From assembly GCA_947594595.1 (NCBI GenBank), contig CANQEE010000007.1, positions 1 through 35,989 of the forward strand: DNA of 35,989 bases. The letters are read 5' to 3'. Numbering within the stretch: the first letter of the stretch is position 1; the number at the start of each line of letters is the position of its first letter. This DNA is from an uncultured Bacilli bacterium (GTDB taxonomy: Bacteria; Bacillota_I; Bacilli_A; RF39; UBA660). The notes beneath the pieces are model-generated. The model worked only from the letters and a program-made list of their open reading frames with translations, was not told the DNA's origin and ran no database searches. Positions 15,772 through 23,781 of the stretch are shown here, piece by piece. The position numbers and the translations under genes are program-made.

Positions 15772-18700
15772 ATGCAGAAAAAAAGATTGCTTTTGTTTGG
15801 AATTTTATTGTTTGCTTTTGCTTTTACTCCAGATGCATTTGCTTTTTCATCTAGTGATTATAGAAATAGAAATTTATGTGGTGCTTATGAAGTTGCAGGC
15901 TTTCATACTGATGGAGGAATTGCTACAGTAAGTTGTCATAATTCTTATGAATCTGCTAAAGCTTGGATGAAAAATAATGGAGCAGATGATCTTGCAATTC
16001 TTACTAAAATAGGTGGCGTTACTGAAATTATTGATGCCAATGTAGCTTTGTTAGATTTAACAGTTCCACCTGATATGACCTATTTTTATACCAATCCAGA
16101 ATTGACAGGTTATTCTTATACTTATATGGATACAGGTTCTTTATATGGAGGAGTCGACGGTGCTTTTATTGATGCTGCATATTCTTCTTCCAATGGAACT
16201 TGGACAGCAAAAGTTAAAACAGGAAATTGTACGGCATGGATTGCTAAGAGAATGTATGAAATTGTTCCAATTACTTGGGTAAAGTCAAGTAGTAGTTATA
16301 CGGTTACAAATGAGTCAATTCGTCACAATTACGTTGAAAAAATACAAAATCCATTCTATGGTTCTACAGGAAGTACTATTGGACCAAAACCTTCTATGCT
16401 TCCTGTTGGTACTTACTATAGTTATGATGGACACTACTTTTATACCAACCTTACTAAAATGTTAAAAGATTATAAAAACGGAACTTATCAAAATGCAGTC
16501 AATGCCAATCAAGTATACTATAATTACTATATGTATTTATCAAATCATACAAGAACAACTTATTCAAGTGTTAACATTGACGAATATATTCGCTCTTCTT
16601 TAGGAGTTGTTGGAGATGCGAATGGAACAAGTGCTTATGGAGGAAGATCTCGTCTTTATGGAAAAGGAACTTTCTTCTATTATGCTCAAGAAAAATATGG
16701 AGTGAATGCAATTCTTTCCCTCAGCTTAAGTCGAAATGAAACAGGAAATGGAAAAAGTAATTTGGCCGTTAATAAAAACAATGGATTTGGACTCAATGCA
16801 GTCGATAGTAATCCAACTCAAGCTGCGAATTGGTATGCTTCTTTTGCAGAAAGTATCTTAGGATATGCTTCTAAGTGGATTACTTATGGATATGCTCATC
16901 CAAGAGATTGGCGCTATTTTGGACCACAATTTGGTGATAAATGGAGTGGAATGAATGTAAAATATGCATCTGATACATTCTGGAGTGAAAAAATGGCATC
17001 CAACTACTATTTCCTTGATAAGGCAAAAGGACTTCAAGATTATGACTATTATCAATTAGGAGTTGCAACAAGACAGGTCAATGCCATGAGTGATGCATCA
17101 AACAGTTCTAAATTCGTCTATTCTTATCCAGAAGCAGAAGATGCAGTTGTCATTGTCGGAGAGAAAAGAGGAGAAACTGTTGGAGGAAGTAATCTTTGGT
17201 ATGAAGTTGTCAGTGATTTAAATATTGATTCAAATTATAATGAAATTACTTCTGGAAATTATAACTGGAATGGAACCGTTTATGTACCTGCAGCTTATAT
17301 TAAGAAAATCAATCAAGGAAGAAATGGATATATTTCTCCAAACCAGGTAACAGAATATCAAGATCGAAATTATACCTATGATTTATATGTAGAAAATGCA
17401 GTATTAAAGCCAAAAGTAGCCAAAACAATTAAGAATGCAACCTATTATTATGATTCAACTTTAACAAGCCCAAAAGCACAAAATGTAGTAAAAGATCGTT
17501 ATGTAATGGTTTATTCTGCAGCCTACAATGGAAAAGGAGAAGCTGTTTCTTATTTAATTACTTCAGACTATTTCTATGATCAAAAAGAGTGGGTTAAGGC
17601 AGATAGTATTCAGTTTGTAGAAAGTGATTATGGAAAAGTAACGATTTCTACAGGAGCCAATGATTACACTTGGGTCAATTCTGTTGCACAGGAGACAGCC
17701 AATACAGTGATTGGTGGACAATTTAATAATTCTTATGTTCCTATTTTAGGAGAGACTCGAGCATCTGATGGTAGAGTTTGGTATAAAGTACCAGTTGATT
17801 TAAATGGAACTGAGCAAGTATATGGTTGGACCCTTCAATCCTCTCCAGGTGTTTTAGTAGAAAAATTGCATGTTCAAGTATCTAATCATGCTCCTACGAT
17901 TACTGCACAAGATAGGCAATTGATTCAAGGAATGAAATGGAATCCATTCGAAGGAGTTTCTGCTTATGATAGTGAAGATGGAGATTTAACTTCTAAGATT
18001 ACAGTAGAAGGAAGTGTCAATACAGATGTTCCAAATACATATAAAATTACTTATAAAGTCGTTGATAAAGGAAATTTAACAGCAAGCAAAACAATTCAAG
18101 TAGTTGTTATAGAAAATCAAAAACCAGAAATTTATGCAGAAGATAAGACCATTACAATTGATAAAACTTTTGATAAAATGAAAGATGTCAAAGCAGTAGA
18201 TAAAGAAGATGGAGATCTTACTAAAAATATAGAAATAATAGAAGATGATGTTCAAACAAATTCATTAGGAGAGTATCATATTACTTACCAAGTAAAAGAT
18301 AGTTATGGGCAAGTTACAACAAAACGAATTACAGTTACTGTTGAAAAGGATCAAGAACCAGTGATTACTCTTACGAAAACAGTGATTCCACTTCAAAAAG
18401 AATTTGATCCACTCTCTATTGTGAAAGCAGTAGATAAAGAAGATGGAGATCTAACCAAGAAGGTAGAAGTTTCTGATAATCAAGTAAATACTGAAAAAGA
18501 AGGGGACTATTCTATAACTTATCAAGTAAGAGATTCCTATGGAAATGAAGTAAAGAAGACTTTTACAATTTCTGTAAGAGAAAAACAATTAGAAGAGAAA
18601 AAAGGACTTTTCTACTTTGAATACTTGAAAGAAATCAATCAGAAATTAGTTATAAAAGGATATCATGCAATTCAAGGAATTGATCATAAAAAGAATACAC

Positions 18701-19521
18701 CTCTTACCTACAAACTTCTCTATGAAAATCTACAAACTAAAGAGATCATTGAACAACCGATTGAACGAATTATGGATTCAAGTGAAATGACAAGACCTGT
18801 TTATAGTAGTGATGGAAAAGATTATACTTATTCTTGGTTTCAAGGAGAATTAGAAATTGATCAATTAAAACAAGGGGATTATAAAATCTATATTGTAACG
18901 GAGTCAGATGATTATTATGCTAAAACTATTGTAAGCAATAAAATATTAAAGACGCAGGCCTCTTCTTACACGAGTAAAAAAACAGTTACTACAAGAAATA
19001 ATTATCGAGATAGTGATGTGCCTTTAGAGCTTATTGTAAGAGATAAACCTATTGCATCCAAGACAGCAAGTAGTATTTATAATCCATACAATCAGTATCG
19101 TACTTTTGATTTTGAAGAGAATCAACTCCATATTATGGGAACTTCTTATTCAATGGGAATGAATCTTGCAAAAGGACAATCAGTCAAACGTCAAATCATT
19201 TTTGAAAACACCGAAACCTATGAAAAGTATTCTTATGAAATTGGAAGTACAACGAATGCTTTATATCAAGTAGGAACTACCTTAGAAGATGGATTTGATA
19301 AGACAAGAGCTTGGTTTGATGCGAAAATAGATTTGCAAAAATTGAAAAAAGGAAATTATGCAATTTATCTTGCAACACAGAGTAACATCAATGATTATGG
19401 TGAGCTTACAGAATTATTACTTCGATCTTTAGATCAAGTAGTATTAAAACAAGATGAAAAAACATATTCTTTTGTCGTTCGAAAAGATTTACGCTATCGA
19501 ATTGAATTAAATGTCACTTAA
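15772..19521 (+). CDS. Large secreted N-acetylglucosaminidase with DUF5011 repeats
   Basis: This is a predicted exported peptidoglycan hydrolase of 1249 residues. A signal peptide (KKRLLLFGILLFAFAF ... AFA) is followed by an N-terminal region, then a glucosaminidase/GH73-like domain (~310-460): GKGTFFYYAQEKYGVNA and SLSRNETGNGKSN, with catalytic Glu near residue 323. SH3-like segments follow (NLWYEVVSD). Three ~78-residue DUF5011/Ig-like repeats (~706-935) share the motif DKEDGDLT and YxITYxVxDSYG. Two related ~150-residue domains close the protein (~940-1245), each with L-x-I-x-G, an IxFENxxT-like strand and LKxGxYxIYxxT. No LPXTG or transmembrane anchor is seen at the end. The true start is the ATG at 15772 after GGAGGG; the TTG at 15652 in the track lies in the leader. 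Confidence 0.88.
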   Translation: MQKKRLLLFGILLFAFAFTPDAFAFSSSDYRNRNLCGAYEVAGFHTDGGIATVSCHNSYESAKAWMKNNGADDLAILTKIGGVTEIIDANVALLDLTVPPDMTYFYTNPELTGYSYTYMDTGSLYGGVDGAFIDAAYSSSNGTWTAKVKTGNCTAWIAKRMYEIVPITWVKSSSSYTVTNESIRHNYVEKIQNPFYGSTGSTIGPKPSMLPVGTYYSYDGHYFYTNLTKMLKDYKNGTYQNAVNANQVYYNYYMYLSNHTRTTYSSVNIDEYIRSSLGVVGDANGTSAYGGRSRLYGKGTFFYYAQEKYGVNAILSLSLSRNETGNGKSNLAVNKNNGFGLNAVDSNPTQAANWYASFAESILGYASKWITYGYAHPRDWRYFGPQFGDKWSGMNVKYASDTFWSEKMASNYYFLDKAKGLQDYDYYQLGVATRQVNAMSDASNSSKFVYSYPEAEDAVVIVGEKRGETVGGSNLWYEVVSDLNIDSNYNEITSGNYNWNGTVYVPAAYIKKINQGRNGYISPNQVTEYQDRNYTYDLYVENAVLKPKVAKTIKNATYYYDSTLTSPKAQNVVKDRYVMVYSAAYNGKGEAVSYLITSDYFYDQKEWVKADSIQFVESDYGKVTISTGANDYTWVNSVAQETANTVIGGQFNNSYVPILGETRASDGRVWYKVPVDLNGTEQVYGWTLQSSPGVLVEKLHVQVSNHAPTITAQDRQLIQGMKWNPFEGVSAYDSEDGDLTSKITVEGSVNTDVPNTYKITYKVVDKGNLTASKTIQVVVIENQKPEIYAEDKTITIDKTFDKMKDVKAVDKEDGDLTKNIEIIEDDVQTNSLGEYHITYQVKDSYGQVTTKRITVTVEKDQEPVITLTKTVIPLQKEFDPLSIVKAVDKEDGDLTKKVEVSDNQVNTEKEGDYSITYQVRDSYGNEVKKTFTISVREKQLEEKKGLFYFEYLKEINQKLVIKGYHAIQGIDHKKNTPLTYKLLYENLQTKEIIEQPIERIMDSSEMTRPVYSSDGKDYTYSWFQGELEIDQLKQGDYKIYIVTESDDYYAKTIVSNKILKTQASSYTSKKTVTTRNNYRDSDVPLELIVRDKPIASKTASSIYNPYNQYRTFDFEENQLHIMGTSYSMGMNLAKGQSVKRQIIFENTETYEKYSYEIGSTTNALYQVGTTLEDGFDKTRAWFDAKIDLQKLKKGNYAIYLATQSNINDYGELTELLLRSLDQVVLKQDEKTYSFVVRKDLRYRIELNVT

Positions 19522-19545
19522 AAAATAGTCCGTGGACTATTTTTT
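19520..19545. terminator. Bidirectional terminator between convergent genes
   Basis: AAAAAATAGTCC-GT-GGACTATTTTTT is a perfect inverted repeat with A and T tails, so it can terminate both the glucosaminidase (+) and the TPR-like gene (-). It overlaps both stop codons. Confidence 0.85.
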
Positions 19546-20307
19546 TCTTTTCATTTTGTAAAGTCTTTTGTTTCTTAGAAATTGCTCATACTCTTTTTTT
19601 TCATTCTCTTGTGGCTTATAATTTTTTAAAAGTTTTTCAGCCGTTAAAATTTGTCCTTCTTCAAATCGTTTTAGAATGATAGAAAAAGTAAGTGTAGGTT
19701 CTTCTTTAGAATTCGAAATTTTAGGAAGAGGTTCTTCTACAGGTCTTAATTCAATAGGATCTTCTTCTTTTTTTCGTTTTCTAAGATAGAAAGGAAAATT
19801 TATTTGGAACATATTATTTAGTCTTTGCATCTTTTGAAAAACTTCTTTTGCTTCTTGATTTTTCTTAACTTTTCTATAAGATTGTCCTAAGTAGAGAAGA
19901 CATTTTTGCATTTTTTCTCCACCATGAGAAGCATAATTTTCAAGATAGAAAATTGCTTGTTCAAAATTCATAACAACATAATTTATCTTTCCCAAATAAT
20001 AATCAAAAATAGGGTGATTTGTTTGGTATTTTGCTGCTTCATAACAGTTCATTGCATAGAAAAAGTGATGATCTCTATAATAGTTAGATCCTTGTTCTTG
20101 TAAAGAATAATATTGTTTTTTCTGTTCATTTGTAAATGCTAAAAACAACTCTTTTTCATGAATTTTATTGGTAAGAAATTCAAGCTCTAAGTCATATGTT
20201 TCTACATTTATAGTTTGAGTTAGTTCTAGAAGTTTTTCTTTTGCAGAAGTCACGTCTTTTTCAATCATATCATCGATTTGGATCAATTGCTCTTGTATGG
20301 TTTGCAT
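19537..20307 (-). CDS. TPR-like helical protein beside the GspE-type ATPase
   Basis: This is a soluble, mostly helical protein of about 256 residues without a recognisable catalytic motif. Two TPR-like pairs are visible: YYLGKINYVVMNFEQAIFYLENYA and CLLYLGQSYRKVKKNQEAKEVFQKM. A Pro/Glu-rich linker (PIELRPVEEPLPKI) separates a short basic helical C-terminus. The start is placed at the ATG at 20307 because GGAGAAG lies just before it and the -10 of its promoter abuts the listed ATG at 20328. It lies downstream of the ATPase on the same strand but has its own promoter. A role as assembly or scaffold protein of the pilus-like system is inference from context. Confidence 0.7.
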   Translation of the reverse strand: MQTIQEQLIQIDDMIEKDVTSAKEKLLELTQTINVETYDLELEFLTNKIHEKELFLAFTNEQKKQYYSLQEQGSNYYRDHHFFYAMNCYEAAKYQTNHPIFDYYLGKINYVVMNFEQAIFYLENYASHGGEKMQKCLLYLGQSYRKVKKNQEAKEVFQKMQRLNNMFQINFPFYLRKRKKEEDPIELRPVEEPLPKISNSKEEPTLTFSIILKRFEEGQILTAEKLLKNYKPQENEKKEYEQFLRNKRLYKMKRKK

Positions 20308-20328
20308 AATCTTCTCCTTTTTTTGCAT

Positions 20329-20357
20329 ATTATATTCAAAATAAAAAGAAAAAGCAA
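20329..20357 (-). promoter_or_regulatory. Sigma-A-type promoter of the TPR-like gene
   Basis: On the minus strand, TTGCTT, a 17-base spacer and TATAAT. It lies between the ATPase stop (20366) and the TPR start. The -10 directly abuts the listed ATG at 20328, supporting the downstream ATG at 20307. Confidence 0.6.
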
Positions 20358-20365
20358 ACTTTTTC

Positions 20366-21730
20366 TTAATTTTCCTCCTTTACTGTTCCAGGATAAGGGC
20401 TAGGAGGGGGTTGTACAACAAAAGAATCAAGAGAAGGAATAGAAATTTGTGGAGGAAGAATTGTATTTGGATCTTCTTCTAAATCTATTTCCTCTTCTTT
20501 TTTTTCAATTTTGTTATTTATTTCAACTAAATCAGATAAATCATCATCAATATCAATAATTCGATAAATTTCATCAAAGGAAGTAGTTCCTTCTAAGACT
20601 TTTTCAAGACCATCCTGTAATAAAGTGATTACATCAGAAGTATACACCATTTTTCTAAGTTCATCTCGTTCTAGAGTTTCATTATTTAAAGCATCTCGAA
20701 TAAAGTCGTTAATTACTAAAACTTCTTGAACTGCAATTCTTCCATGATAACCATGAATACAGTGTTCACATCCTTCTTCATTCGCAGCATAGGTCTCTTT
20801 AACATCTTTTCCAAGTGCAATTTTAAAAACCTTTTTTTGATAGGCATCTGTTGGAATTTTTTTTCGACAGTGAGGACAAAGCATTTTAGCTAATCGTTGA
20901 GAAATAATTCCTGTCAAAGCACTAGATAGTAAGTAACGTTCTACATTCATATCCAAAAGACGTTCAATGGTACTTAAGGAGTTGTTTGTATGGACCGTTG
21001 ATAAAACTAAATGTCCTGTTATAGAAGCACGTACTGCAATTTTTGCAGTTTCGCTGTCACGAATTTCTCCAATTAAAATAACATTAGGATCTTGTCGTAA
21101 AATAGAGCGTAATACGGTTGCAAAATCAAGGCCAATTTCGCTATTTACTTGAACTTGATTCAGTCCTTCAATATTCATTTCAATAGGGTCTTCTACTGTA
21201 ATAATATTAGTTTCTTGCCGATTGAGTCGTTGTAAAACAGAATATACGGTTGTACTTTTACCAGAACCAGTGGCACCAGTTACTAAAATAATTCCATTTG
21301 GAACTTCAATCATTCGTTTTAATTTTTCAAAGTTTGTTGCACTAAAACCAAGAGATTCAATTCCAGCAAGACTTCTTGAATAATCTAAAATACGAATGAC
21401 ACATTTTTCTCCTTCGTTGGTAGGAAGCGTTGAAACACGCATATCTAAAGCAAGTCCCCCAATGGTTCCTTTAATTGCACCATCTTGAGGAAGTCTATTT
21501 TCAGTAATATTCATATTTGAAAGTAACTTAATACGAGTAATTAAATTTCTCTCATAAATTTTTGGAATTCGTGTAAAGTCTCTTAAATCACCATCTACAC
21601 GAAAGCGAACTAGTAAATCCTCATCTCTAGGGTCAAAATGGATATCACTTGCATCCATTTTCGCAGCACGAACAATGATATCATCAACGATTTGAATGAC
21701 AGGTACTTTTGTAAAATCATATGTAACCAT
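20366..21730 (-). CDS. Type II secretion/type IV pilus assembly ATPase (GspE/PilB-like)
   Basis: This is a hexameric cytoplasmic ATPase that powers pseudopilus or pilus extension. At the N-terminus, DIIVRAAKMDASDIHFDP is the family start. Walker A GATGSGKST is at 152-160, the Asp box ITVEDPIE at ~177-184, Walker B ILIGEIRDSETA at ~218-229, the His box LSTVHTNN at ~243-250, and a zinc-type tetracysteine CPHC (285-288) ... CEHC (321-324). The N-terminal MshEN-type domain is missing, as in short ComGA-like ATPases, but the tetracysteine is of the GspE/PilB type. Unusual is an acidic then proline-rich C-terminal tail of ~60 residues (LVEINNKIEKKEEEIDLEED; VVQPPPSPYPG). Divergent from two prepilin-like genes. 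Confidence 0.92.
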   Translation of the reverse strand: MVTYDFTKVPVIQIVDDIIVRAAKMDASDIHFDPRDEDLLVRFRVDGDLRDFTRIPKIYERNLITRIKLLSNMNITENRLPQDGAIKGTIGGLALDMRVSTLPTNEGEKCVIRILDYSRSLAGIESLGFSATNFEKLKRMIEVPNGIILVTGATGSGKSTTVYSVLQRLNRQETNIITVEDPIEMNIEGLNQVQVNSEIGLDFATVLRSILRQDPNVILIGEIRDSETAKIAVRASITGHLVLSTVHTNNSLSTIERLLDMNVERYLLSSALTGIISQRLAKMLCPHCRKKIPTDAYQKKVFKIALGKDVKETYAANEEGCEHCIHGYHGRIAVQEVLVINDFIRDALNNETLERDELRKMVYTSDVITLLQDGLEKVLEGTTSFDEIYRIIDIDDDLSDLVEINNKIEKKEEEIDLEEDPNTILPPQISIPSLDSFVVQPPPSPYPGTVKEEN

Positions 21731-21772
21731 TGAAAAGTGCCTCCTTTTTACCCTAGTATTTTACTATAAAAT

Positions 21773-21801
21773 ATTATATAATATTTTTACAAGATAGACA
21801 A
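21773..21801 (-). promoter_or_regulatory. Promoter of the GspE-type ATPase gene
   Basis: On the minus strand, TTGTCT, a 17-base spacer and TATAAT. The -10 region is nearly symmetrical: a plus-strand TATAAT at 21777-21782 could serve the prepilin genes, so the two transcripts may compete. Confidence 0.6.
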
Positions 21802-21814
21802 GAGGTGAAGTAGA

Positions 21815-22321
21815 ATGCATTGTAAAAAAAACAAAGGATTTGTTTTGGTAGAAACTTTAATTGTTAGTGTTTTTATTATGATGACTTTATCTCTTCTTTA
21901 TGCAAATTTAGTTCCTGTTGTTGCAGAATATGAGCGTAGGGAAAATTATGATTCTGTTTCTATGAAATATATAGCTCATTGGGCTAGAAAAATGTTAATA
22001 GATAAAGGAAAAGAAAATGCCTTTTCTTTAGTGGATGGTTATTTAGAAGTCACAGATTGTACAAATTATTATCAAGATCCTACTTTTTGTGAAAACTTTT
22101 TAAAAGTCAATGATATCTCAAATATTTATGTAGTTCCGTATTCTCTTACCGAATTTAAAAGTTATGTCAAAACAAGTGGACGTTTTTCAAGAAGTATGCA
22201 AGAGTATATTGCAACCCTTCCAAACTATGAGAATAAACCGAATGCCTTTCGTGTCATTGTAGAAGCAAAAGATCCTACAACCGATGTAATTAGTTATGGA
22301 ACGATAGAGGTGATACGATGA
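21815..22321 (+). CDS. Prepilin-like protein (type IV filament minor pilin)
   Basis: This 168-residue protein has a class III prepilin leader: short basic MHCKKNKG, cleavage after G, then FVLVETLIVSVFIMMTLSLLY with the conserved Glu at +5 (F-V-L-V-E). A hydrophobic helix and a globular domain with three Cys follow (CTNYYQDPTFCENF). GAGGTGAAG precedes the ATG. It is divergent from the GspE-type ATPase and overlaps the next prepilin gene by four bases. Its late position and size suggest a minor rather than major pilin; that is inference. Confidence 0.82.
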   Translation: MHCKKNKGFVLVETLIVSVFIMMTLSLLYANLVPVVAEYERRENYDSVSMKYIAHWARKMLIDKGKENAFSLVDGYLEVTDCTNYYQDPTFCENFLKVNDISNIYVVPYSLTEFKSYVKTSGRFSRSMQEYIATLPNYENKPNAFRVIVEAKDPTTDVISYGTIEVIR

Positions 22322-22806
22322 AAAATAAAAAAGGATTTACTTCCATTGAATTAGTAGTTTCTTTTGTGATTGTTTCTGCCATTGTGATAGGGCTTTTTGA
22401 TGTCATTTTAAATTATCAAAACAAACAACAAATTTCCTCTTATGAATCTTCAATCAATGCTTATATAAACGAAATGACAAAATTATTAGAAGATGATTTT
22501 ATTATGAGAAAATTAGAAAGTGTTACAATTACCAGTACAAGTAGTGCAACTTTTACTTATGCCAATCAAAAAGATGGAAGCACAACAAGTCAACTTTTTG
22601 TTCAAATAGCAGATGGTGCCATTCGATATGGAAAAACAGGAGAGCTTCTTCGTTATTCAATCCCAAAGATTCCTGATTTAAAAATTTCATCTTGTACTTT
22701 ACAAATTCAAAATCAATTTTTTCTTCTAGAAATTATCTTTACACACCCAAACTTTCAAGTGGATAAAAAATTAAAAATAGCAGCTCCTATTCAGTATAGA
22801 GCATAA
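22318..22806 (+). CDS. Prepilin-like protein (type IV filament minor pilin)
   Basis: This 162-residue protein begins MKNKKG/FTSIELVVSFVIVSAIVIG, a textbook prepilin cleavage site with Glu at +5. The globular domain is predicted to be beta-rich and ends with a repeated strand pattern (LKISSCTLQIQNQFFLLEIIF). It overlaps the previous gene (ATGA) and would be co-translated. Its 3' end overlaps the convergent ylbJ by 36 bases. No prepilin peptidase, GspF/PilC or major pilin is in the window. Confidence 0.82.
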   Translation: MKNKKGFTSIELVVSFVIVSAIVIGLFDVILNYQNKQQISSYESSINAYINEMTKLLEDDFIMRKLESVTITSTSSATFTYANQKDGSTTSQLFVQIADGAIRYGKTGELLRYSIPKIPDLKISSCTLQIQNQFFLLEIIFTHPNFQVDKKLKIAAPIQYRA

Positions 22807-23730
22807 AAGGAAAAGCAAAATAGCAAAGAGGGTCGCAAGCAATCGTCCCTTTAAAAAGTTTTTGTAAGAAAGCATACTCCCTTTTAAAGTATTTAGCACT
22901 TGTAGATGAACAGAAAAACCACCAAAAGTTACAAAGATAGTAGCAAGCATTCCTTTTAAGAAAAGAGATAGATTTGCACTTTTTAAAGAAAAAATTCCAC
23001 TTGTTAAATCAAAAATTCCTGTAAAAATACTTTTTATGATAGGAGATTGAATCCATTGCGTACACATTTTGGCAAGTAACATAAAGAAAGAAATGGAACC
23101 CAACATAAAAAGCATGGTAGAAATGGCACTTTGAATTGCCTCTAAAAAAGAAAATCCAAAGGAAGAAAATTGGGTAATATTTTCTTTCCAAGCTTGCTTT
23201 AAAGAAGTAGTTTGACCTAAAACAGAACTTCTTTTTCTTTTTACTAAAGCAACAAGAAAATTAGATCCGATATGGGCAAATAAAATCAAAAAGGGAATTC
23301 GTCTATTTTGAAGAACTAAATAGATGGTTCCTAAAATAAAAAGTGGATTTGAAAAATGAACGAGAAAAAGGAGATGATTTGCTTCTTCCAAAGAAATTTC
23401 CTTTTTTTCATAAAGACATCTTGTATATTTAGGTCCACTAGGAAATCCTGAGAAAAGGCTCATGAAAAGGACAAAAGATGCTTTTCCACTCAAGTGAAAT
23501 CCTTTTTGAAATGGTTTTTCAAGGAAATTTGCTAAGTAACCTGGAATTCCTAGTGCAATAAAAATTTCACCTAAGACTAAAAAAGGAAAAAGAGTGGGAA
23601 ATAAGTTTTCTCTCCATAAAGTAAGAGCATTTTGCATGACCTCTATTGTTACGAGTCTTTCTTTTAAAAGAAAAATGAAAAAACAAAGGAATAGAGATAA
23701 AATTGTCAAATAATAGAAGTTTTTTTTCAT
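22771..23730 (-). CDS. ylbJ: Sporulation integral membrane protein YlbJ
   Basis: This is a 319-residue polytopic membrane protein of the YlbJ family, needed for spore formation in B. subtilis, with nucleoside-recognition (Gate) type domains. LWRENLFPTLFPFLVLGEIF in the N-terminal half and FMSLFSGFPSGPKYT are diagnostic; later FVTFGGFSVHLQV is the second Gate-like element. AAGGAA precedes the ATG. It is divergent from ylbL; in B. subtilis ylbJ and ylbL are close neighbours too. The C-terminus overlaps the end of the second prepilin gene. Confidence 0.88.
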   Translation of the reverse strand: MKKNFYYLTILSLFLCFFIFLLKERLVTIEVMQNALTLWRENLFPTLFPFLVLGEIFIALGIPGYLANFLEKPFQKGFHLSGKASFVLFMSLFSGFPSGPKYTRCLYEKKEISLEEANHLLFLVHFSNPLFILGTIYLVLQNRRIPFLILFAHIGSNFLVALVKRKRSSVLGQTTSLKQAWKENITQFSSFGFSFLEAIQSAISTMLFMLGSISFFMLLAKMCTQWIQSPIIKSIFTGIFDLTSGIFSLKSANLSLFLKGMLATIFVTFGGFSVHLQVLNTLKGSMLSYKNFLKGRLLATLFAILLFLLCSILNRSCYF

Positions 23731-23754
23731 ATTTATAATTCCTTTTGCTATAAT
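23726..23754 (+). promoter_or_regulatory. Extended -10 promoter of ylbL
   Basis: TTCATA, a 17-base spacer and TGC-TATAAT (extended -10). ylbL starts 28 bases after the -10. Confidence 0.6.
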
Positions 23755-23781
23755 AAAGTAGAAAGTTGAAAAGGAGAAATT

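Noticed and set aside
17890-18600. CRISPR-like or satellite repeats
   Set aside because: The periodic repeat is coding (DUF5011 domains, 78 codons) with no spacers.
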